Assembly: GCF_039532605.1 (NCBI RefSeq)
Contig: NZ_BAAARY010000038.1
Coordinates: 1-9,577, forward strand
Length of the DNA: 9,577 nucleotides
Source: Pilimelia columellifera
GTDB lineage: Bacteria; Actinomycetota; Actinomycetes; Mycobacteriales; Micromonosporaceae
Reading direction: 5' to 3'
The translations under genes and the position numbers were made by a program. Numbering within the stretch: the stretch's first letter is position 1; every line of letters begins with the position of its first letter. Positions 5,149 through 9,577 of the stretch are shown piece after piece. Under the pieces are notes generated by a model that saw only the letters and a list, made by a program, of their open reading frames with translations, did no database searches and was not told where the DNA came from.

Positions 5149-7971
5149 TCAGGTTCCTCCGTGCTCCGCTTGCCCGGCCCTCTGATCGCGTTCGTGCTGC
5201 CGGTCCACTTCGTCGCCGAGGCTCCGTAACAGCTCCAGCCCGACGCCCACCACGACTAGGTAGACCCCGATGTCGAAGAACGTCGAGGTCACCAGGTGCA
5301 GGTCGCCGATCACCGGGAGGTGGACGTCCAGCAGGGCGCTCTGTAACACCTCGCCACCGAGCGCCATCCCGGCAATGCCGGTTCCCACGGCGACGAACAA
5401 GCCAGCGCCGAGCACCAGACCCGCGTCGACCGGGGCGGCCAGGTTGAGCTCCAACCGGCCGCCGGCCAGGTAACGGAGGGCCAATGCCAGGGCGGTGACC
5501 AGCCCGCCGGCGAAGCCACCGCCCGGTGTGTTGTGCCCGGTGAACAGCAGATATAGCGAGAACAGGACGATGATGTGGAACAGGAGCCGGGTCACCACCT
5601 CCAACACCGGCGAGCGCAGCGTGGCCTCGACGGTGTGCCCCGCCGTCAACCACACCTCCCCCTGGCGCGGCGGTCGAGGCGGCCGGGCCCTGGCACTGGG
5701 TCTGGGGCCGGTGAGGTAGACCAGGCTCGCCACCCCCGTCGCGGCAACCACCAGCACTGCGATCTCGCCCATGGTGTCCCAGGCGCGGATGTCCACCAGC
5801 GTCACGTTCACCACGTTGTTGCCGCCGCCAAAGTCAACGGCGGCGTCCGGAAACGCGGCGGAGATCCGCGGGAGCCTGGGCCCGCTCGCCGCGGCGTACG
5901 ACATGGCGGCGACGGTGGCGCCGACGACTACGCCCAAGGTGATCCGTCCGCGCCGGCTCGCCAGCAGGGGTCGTTCCGAGAAGCGTGGAGGGAGGCGCCG
6001 TAACACCAGCACGAACAGGACCATCGCCAGCGTCTCCACCAGGAACTGAGTCAACGCCAGGTCTGGGGCGCCATGCAGGATGAACAGTCCTGCCGTCGCG
6101 TACCCGGTGACGCCGACGAGGATGACCGCGGTGAGCCGGCGCTGGGCGCGGGCGGCGAAGACGGCCGCGACCACCAGCACCGTCGCCGGCACCAACTGGA
6201 CGGGGGTGTCCCAGAACCGGAACTCCGACGTCCATGCGACGGTCGTCAACATCACCGTCGCGCCGATGGCCACCATCACCACCAGGATCACGCCGAGGTA
6301 GAAGGGCAGCGACCCCCGCTGGGTGATGCCGGTGACCTCGACGGCGAACCGGTCGAGAAGCGCCATGGCCCGGTCGTAGACCGCCCCGCCGGTCAGCCGC
6401 GGCCAGCGCGGCCCGGAAGCTTGCCGCCGGCGCCCGGAGCGGAAGACGACGAGGCCGAGCGCCACCGCCACGGCGCTGAGCCCTAATGCCGGAGTGAAGC
6501 CGTGCCACAGCGCCAGCTGGTAATCGTCGGCGTGGACCCCGAAGGCGCGCGCGTACGGCACCAGCAGCGCATTCAATGAGCCGGCCAGCAGGCCGACAGC
6601 GAGGCCAGCCGTGGCCAGGACCGCCGGCGCGACGAGAAAGCCCGCCGGGATCCGCCGGAGCGGACGCGGCTCGGGGGTGTCGCGGTCGCTGAACGCGCCC
6701 CACACGAACCGCGCGCTGTAGGCGACGGTGAGTGTCGATCCGGCCACCACGACCGCCAGCGTGCCCAGACGCAGCCAGCCCCCGCCACCGAGCGAGTCGA
6801 GCACCGCTTCCTTGGCGACGAACCCCGCCAGCGGCGGCAGACCAGCCATGGACGCTGTGGCCGCGACGGTCACCGTAGCCAATGCTGGCGCCCGTCGCCG
6901 GAGGCCGGTCAGTTCGCGCAGGTCGCGGGTGCCGACGCTGCGGTCGATGATGCCCACGACCAGGAACAGCGGTGCCTTGAACAGCGCGTGGGCCACCATC
7001 AGCACCACACCTGCCAGGGCGGAGTTCCGCGTGCCGACGCTGAAGACCACCATCAGTAGCCCCAGCTGGCTGATGGTGCCATAGGCGAGCAGGAGTTTGA
7101 GGTCGTGTTGGCGAAGCGCGCCGACCCCACCGGTCAGCATGGTCACAGCCCCGGCGACCAGCAGCGTCGGCTGCCACCCCGGAACCTGCGAAAGCGCCGG
7201 CGCCAGCTGGGCCACCAGGAACACCCCCGCCTTGACCATGGCCGCGGCATGGAGATAGGCGCTGACGGGTGTGGGCGCAGCCATCGCCGCCGGCAGCCAG
7301 AAGCTGAAGGGGAAGATCGCTGATTTGGACAGCGCCCCGACCAGGATCAGCGCCAGCGCGGTGGCCAGGTAGCCGCCATCAGGCAGGTCGTTGGCGATCT
7401 GGGACCACCGGTAGCTGCCGGCGTGGGCGCCCAGAATGAGGAAGCCCACAAGCATCGCCAACCCGCCCAGGGTAGTCACCAGCAGTGCCTGCATTGCTGC
7501 CCGGCGACTGGGACGCCTAGTTGCCTCGTACCCAATGAGGAGATACGAGAAAACGGTGGTCAGTTCCCAGAACACGTACAACAGCAGTAAGTCGTCGGAG
7601 AGGACTAGGCCGAGCATCGCGCCGGCGAACCCCACGAACAGCCCCGCGAACCGAGCCACGCCGTGCTCTGCGGCGGGAAAATACCAGGCGCAGTAGACCA
7701 GCACCAGCGCGCCCACCCCGCAGACCAGCATGGCCATCACCCAGGAGAGCGTGGTCAGGCGCAACGCCAGATCCAGGCGCGGTTGGGCAATCCAGGGATA
7801 TGCCTCGACCAATACGGCCCCGTCGCGGACCGCTCCTGCCTTGAGCGCCAGCCATCCGAACCCTGTGGCGGGAACGACGGCAAGCAGCCCGAAAGCGGGC
7901 CGCCCGAGCCAGCGGGCCAGCCATGGCGCTGACGCGGCCGCGAACAGGTGCAGCAGCAGCAGCTCCAGCAC
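5149..7971 (-). CDS. mrpA: Mrp antiporter subunit MrpA fused to MrpB
   Basis: Largest Mrp subunit, 940 aa, combining three parts. Residues about 60-430 are a NuoL-like antiporter module, with Glu136 in FWELTTVFSYLL, Lys216 in LSKSAIFPFSFWLP, His241 and Lys247 in YLHAAAMVKAGVF, His328/Lys332 in VAHALFKAPLFLV, and Lys387 in FVAKEAVLD. Residues about 595-755 are the MbhD- and MbhE-like region (YATAGLFILHGAPDLALTQF; VNVTLVDIRAWDTMGEIAVL). Residues about 790-920 are an MrpB/MnhB domain (TGHNTPGGGFAGGLVTALAL). There is no separate mrpB gene, so this is the PhaAB-type fused form also known from proteobacteria and actinobacteria. The GTG at 7971 is the most upstream start possible: an in-frame stop lies eight codons earlier. 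Only a modest AAAGGATCGG precedes it. It follows the KhtT-like gene by 43 bp on the same strand, so it is probably cotranscribed. The C-terminal 20 residues are charged and probably cytoplasmic. Confidence 0.97.
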   Translation of the reverse strand: MLELLLLHLFAAASAPWLARWLGRPAFGLLAVVPATGFGWLALKAGAVRDGAVLVEAYPWIAQPRLDLALRLTTLSWVMAMLVCGVGALVLVYCAWYFPAAEHGVARFAGLFVGFAGAMLGLVLSDDLLLLYVFWELTTVFSYLLIGYEATRRPSRRAAMQALLVTTLGGLAMLVGFLILGAHAGSYRWSQIANDLPDGGYLATALALILVGALSKSAIFPFSFWLPAAMAAPTPVSAYLHAAAMVKAGVFLVAQLAPALSQVPGWQPTLLVAGAVTMLTGGVGALRQHDLKLLLAYGTISQLGLLMVVFSVGTRNSALAGVVLMVAHALFKAPLFLVVGIIDRSVGTRDLRELTGLRRRAPALATVTVAATASMAGLPPLAGFVAKEAVLDSLGGGGWLRLGTLAVVVAGSTLTVAYSARFVWGAFSDRDTPEPRPLRRIPAGFLVAPAVLATAGLAVGLLAGSLNALLVPYARAFGVHADDYQLALWHGFTPALGLSAVAVALGLVVFRSGRRRQASGPRWPRLTGGAVYDRAMALLDRFAVEVTGITQRGSLPFYLGVILVVMVAIGATVMLTTVAWTSEFRFWDTPVQLVPATVLVVAAVFAARAQRRLTAVILVGVTGYATAGLFILHGAPDLALTQFLVETLAMVLFVLVLRRLPPRFSERPLLASRRGRITLGVVVGATVAAMSYAAASGPRLPRISAAFPDAAVDFGGGNNVVNVTLVDIRAWDTMGEIAVLVVAATGVASLVYLTGPRPSARARPPRPPRQGEVWLTAGHTVEATLRSPVLEVVTRLLFHIIVLFSLYLLFTGHNTPGGGFAGGLVTALALALRYLAGGRLELNLAAPVDAGLVLGAGLFVAVGTGIAGMALGGEVLQSALLDVHLPVIGDLHLVTSTFFDIGVYLVVVGVGLELLRSLGDEVDRQHERDQRAGQAEHGGT

Positions 7972-8014
7972 GCCTGGATCCGATCCTTTCCCTCACACCA
8001 CGCGGTACGCGCGC

Positions 8015-8500
8015 TCAGCCGTCCCGGGCGAGCAGCTCACGTAGGGCATCCAGTCCGGCCGCCTGGCCAACCGCGACGGCCGTGTCGCCGGCCTCGAAGC
8101 GGAACTCGGGACCCGGCGACGGCAACACTTGGCCGTCACGGCCGACCGCGATGATGAACGCTCCGGTGCGGGTCCGGGCGCGGCTGTCCCCAATGGTCCG
8201 CCCGACGTAGGGGGAGTCTGCGGCGATGGGGAAGCGGATCACCTCGACGCCCTTGAGCTGGCGCTCCAGCTCCACCACGTGGTCGATGGTCACCGGCAGG
8301 TCAAGCAACTCTGCGACGGTCCGTGCCTCTTCGGCGGTGAGGGTCAGCGTGCCGACGGAGCTCTCAGGGTCCGCGGGGTCGTACAGGACCAGCTCGCGTT
8401 CGCCGTCGGTTCGCGCGACCACGCCGCCACGCTGACCGTTCTCGGTGGTGAAGGCGTAGGACAAGCCGACGCCTAACAGCGACGTACGCTCCAGGTCCAT
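8015..8500 (-). CDS. KhtT-like antiporter regulatory subunit (TrkA-C/RCK_C domain)
   Basis: A 161-aa soluble protein with no membrane segment or signal peptide. Residues 1-70 match the N-terminal domain of KhtT-type regulators (DLERTSLLGVGLSYAFTTEN, then a basic/acidic stretch before LVLYDPADPESS). Residues about 86-158 are a TrkA-C/RCK_C domain (VIRFPIAADSPYVGRTI, RTGAFIIAVGRDG, PEFRFEAGDTAVAVGQ), a fold that binds small ligands and regulates ion transporters. In Bacillus, KhtT sits on and controls the CPA2 K+/H+ antiporter KhtU and can bind c-di-AMP; similar actinobacterial proteins are usually encoded beside a CPA2 antiporter. Here the next gene is mrpA, 43 bp downstream on the same strand, and no CPA2 gene is visible. 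The start is ATG at 8500 with GGGAGGG 3 nt upstream. The family is clear; its target here is inference. It could also be a leftover of a lost khtTU pair. Confidence 0.9.
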   Translation of the reverse strand: MDLERTSLLGVGLSYAFTTENGQRGGVVARTDGERELVLYDPADPESSVGTLTLTAEEARTVAELLDLPVTIDHVVELERQLKGVEVIRFPIAADSPYVGRTIGDSRARTRTGAFIIAVGRDGQVLPSPGPEFRFEAGDTAVAVGQAAGLDALRELLARDG

Positions 8501-8540
8501 CTGCCCTCCCGCGGATGTGTCAACACGCCGTCGTGGCGTT

Positions 8541-8558
8541 GGCGAAGTAGGCGAAGTA
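8541..8558. repeat. 9-bp direct tandem repeat (GGCGAAGTA x2)
   Basis: Two perfect adjacent copies of GGCGAAGTA lie about 40-58 bp upstream of the start of the KhtT-like gene, in the only gap where a promoter for the khtT-like/mrp unit could sit inside the window (8501-8606). Next to it (8521-8539) a short imperfect inverted repeat, ACGCC-ACGAC-GGCGT on the minus strand, can be drawn. These could be part of an operator, but two short copies are also compatible with chance, and I cannot identify -35/-10 boxes with confidence. Confidence 0.4.
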
Positions 8559-8606
8559 TCTTCCAGCTTATCCGTTCCGCCACGCTCCCGCGACCTAGCT
8601 TGTTCT

Positions 8607-9143
8607 TTAACCTTTGCGCTGCTTGCGGGCGGTGATGCTGAGGTCGCGTTTGATGGTTTTGCCGACGTCGTGGTGGGGTGCGGGCCGGCGGTTGCGGGAG
8701 CCGGCTGGGCGTCCGGGGCCGGGTCGGCTGGGTTTCGGTGCGCTGGCGGGCAGGGCGGTGGTCGGGCGGATGTTCCGAAACCCGCGGCGGACGCGCGCGG
8801 GTGTGAGCCGCCCGGGCGGTGTCGGGCGTTCCCAGGGGCGGCGTAGGTCGGCGGCGAGTGGCCGGGCCAGGCGGAGTTGGTTGTAGGCGGCGATGATTAG
8901 CCAGGTCCAGCGGTCGCCGGCGGCGGGGGTGCGGATCTTGGGTCGGGTCCAGCCGAGGGTCTGTTTGAACAGCCGGAAGGTGTGTTCGGCGTCGAAGCGG
9001 CGCAGGAACGTCTGCCACCAGCGGTCGATGGCGGTGGCGGTGGCGTCGGCCGCGGAGCACCACAGCCACACCGGTTTCGGGTCGCGGTCGCCGGGCAGGT
9101 GATCGACGGTCAGCCGGATCAGGGTGCCTCGATGACAGGTAGG
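8607..9143 (-). pseudogene. DDE transposase (IS4-type signature), C-terminal fragment
   Basis: An open frame of about 179 codons (stop at 8607) matches the C-terminal third of a common actinobacterial transposase. It begins with CHRGTLIRLTVDHLPGDRDP, continues through KPVWLWCSAAD and RWWQTFLRRFDAEHTFRLFK (containing the transposase signature), then QTLGWTRPKIRTP and a Pro/Arg-rich tail (RPGPGRPAGSRNRRPAP) ending in RKQRKG. The segment FLRRFDAEHTFRLFK fits the IS4-superfamily Y-(2)-R-(3)-E-(6)-K signature with Phe for Tyr, so the final catalytic Glu is kept. The N-terminal region with both catalytic Asp residues is missing: the frame meets a stop at 9144-9146, and IS3-derived sequence starts right after. 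An internal ATG at 9071 would give only 154 aa. It is therefore inactive. A longer open frame in another register (8473-9153) over the same DNA is an Arg/Pro-rich shadow. Confidence 0.85.
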
Positions 9144-9147
9144 TCAC

Positions 9148-9177
9148 TGTCAAGCCCCGGGTTTGATGGAGAGTGGG
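9148..9177 (-). mobile_element. Probable right end of the IS3-family element
   Basis: This 30-base stretch lies between the stop of the IS3 OrfB remnant and the broken frame of the other transposase. On the plus strand it starts TGTCAAGCCCCGGG and runs TTTGATGGAGAGT, which resembles the terminal repeats seen just after the transposase stop in actinobacterial IS3 elements. The left terminal repeat is not in the window, so I cannot confirm the end by pairing. A 6-bp inverted repeat TGACAG/CTGTCA (9133-9138/9147-9152) and a doubled AGGT (9137-9144) lie at the junction. No clean target duplication can be assigned. Confidence 0.45.
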
Positions 9178-9483
9178 TTATCTGGTTTCCAGGGTTGCGG
9201 TGATCGGTTGGGTCATCGCGTGTAGGGCCTCGTGTTCGGCGGGTGGGGTGTGGTCGAGTTCGCCGTGGAGGCGGCGGTTGTTGTACCAGTCGATGTACTC
9301 GACGGTGGCGATTTCGAGGTCGTGGAGGCCACGCCAGGGTCCGGTGTTGCGGACGAGTTCGGCCTTGTAGAGGGAGTTGAACGCTTCGGCCATGGCGTTG
9401 TCGAAGGAGTCGCCCTTGGAGCCGACGGAGGCGACCGCGCCGGCCTCAGCGAGGCGTTGGGTGTAACGAATAGCCCTATATTG
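9178..9483 (-). pseudogene. IS3-family transposase OrfB, C-terminal fragment
   Basis: The frame from QYRAIRYTQRLAEAGAVASV, through SKGDSFDNAMAEAFNSLYKA, to EYIDWYNNRRLHGELDHTPP is the end of the retroviral-type integrase (rve) core of IS3-family OrfB. The last catalytic Glu (in NAMAEAFNSLYK) is retained. The two catalytic Asp residues, including the one of the HSDxGSQY motif, are gone, because the match begins exactly at the QY of that motif and upstream sequence belongs to another transposase. The frame stays open to an ATG at 9510, but those extra nine residues come from the neighbouring remnant. The fragment has about 102 codons, roughly a third of a normal OrfB, with no OrfA, so it cannot transpose on its own. 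Confidence 0.9.
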
Positions 9484-9490
9484 GGCGGGT

Positions 9491-9577
9491 TCAACTGGTC
9501 GATGCAACACCGGGTGGTTTGAGTGAGCGTAGTTGCTCTTCGAAGACCTCGGCGGGTGTCTTCCAGTTGAGGACCTT
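9491..9577 (-). pseudogene. IS30-like transposase, last 29 codons (cut by window edge)
   Basis: Reading the minus strand from the window end gives KVLNWKTPAEVFEEQL, then RSLKPPGVASTS and a TGA at 9491. The pattern '(L)xWxTPAE-x-hydrophobic-xE-x-L' near the stop is how actinobacterial IS30-family transposases end. Only the C-terminus is inside the window, so whether the rest is intact to the right cannot be judged. The IS3 remnant begins 7 bases beyond the stop, leaving little room for a full terminal repeat. One of the two elements must therefore have inserted into, or recombined with, the other. Confidence 0.7.

Noticed and set aside
3185..5653. 822-codon minus-strand frame suggesting a long N-terminal extension of MrpD
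   Set aside because: The part upstream of 4711 overlaps all of mrpC and the end of mrpA in a different register and is Arg/Gly-rich. The GTG at 4711 with GGAGG gives the normal MrpD length.
5834..7177. 447-codon minus-strand frame inside mrpA
   Set aside because: It is a shadow of mrpA in another register with typical high-GC Arg/Gly/Pro composition. The mrpA frame has continuous membrane helices and conserved motifs over the same bases.
3185..7971. Possible respiratory complex I (nuoL/M/K) operon
   Set aside because: NuoL-, NuoM- and NuoK-like subunits are present, but the MbhD/MbhE/MnhB C-terminus of the large protein and the mrpE, mrpF and mrpG genes following it identify an Mrp antiporter. 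No peripheral-arm NADH dehydrogenase genes occur.
8473..9153. 226-codon minus-strand open frame over the transposase fragment
   Set aside because: Its translation is Arg/Pro/His-rich with no family resemblance, and it also runs into the start of the khtT-like gene. The other register (8607-9143) gives a recognisable transposase C-terminus, so this is a high-GC shadow.
1..9577. CRISPR array, riboswitch, phage structural genes, plasmid origin
   Set aside because: I saw no regularly spaced repeats, riboswitch-like leader, phage protein motifs or iteron cluster on either strand.

Overview
The window comes from a very GC-rich bacterium. GC-rich third codon positions, frequent GTG starts, stop/start overlaps, a fused MrpA-MrpB subunit and the transposase families all point to an actinomycete (Actinomycetota). 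I cannot name the genus from this sequence.

Layout, left to right. (1) Positions 1-890 hold no gene I can recognise. (2) Positions 891-977 carry, on the minus strand, the 3' half of a tRNA-Arg(ACG) gene (anticodon loop to discriminator base) followed by its terminator hairpin. The 5' half is absent, so this looks like the scar of integration at a tRNA gene. The expected geometry puts the inserted DNA to the right, which is the side holding everything below. (3) Around 1349-1855 (+) lies a wrecked gene of the beta-keto acid cleavage enzyme family (BKACE, DUF849). Its recognisable peptide blocks alternate between all three frames. (4) Positions 2013-7971 (-) are a complete, compact Mrp-type cation/proton antiporter operon in the order mrpA(B)-C-D-E-F-G, with MrpB fused to the C-terminus of MrpA. 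Neighbouring cistrons overlap by 4 bp, abut, or are 1 nt apart. (5) Immediately upstream at 8015-8500 (-) is a KhtT-like regulatory subunit with a TrkA-C (RCK_C) domain, probably the first gene of the same transcription unit. (6) Positions 8607-9577 (-) are a pile of three truncated transposases: a C-terminal piece of a DDE transposase with the IS4-type signature, a C-terminal piece of an IS3-family OrfB, and the last 29 codons of an IS30-like transposase running off the window edge.

How the genes work together: the six Mrp subunits should form one large membrane complex exchanging cytoplasmic Na+ (or another monovalent cation) for external H+, driven by the proton motive force and serving pH and sodium homeostasis. 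The KhtT-like protein is cytoplasmic. In its family it gates a CPA2-type K+/H+ antiporter, but here no CPA2 gene is in the window and the next gene is mrpA. That raises the possibility that it controls Mrp.

I did not find a wholly undescribed system. The most interesting points are the tRNA-Arg half-site, which implies the Mrp operon may sit inside an integrated island, the KhtT-like/Mrp pairing, and the BKACE pseudogene next to the operon.
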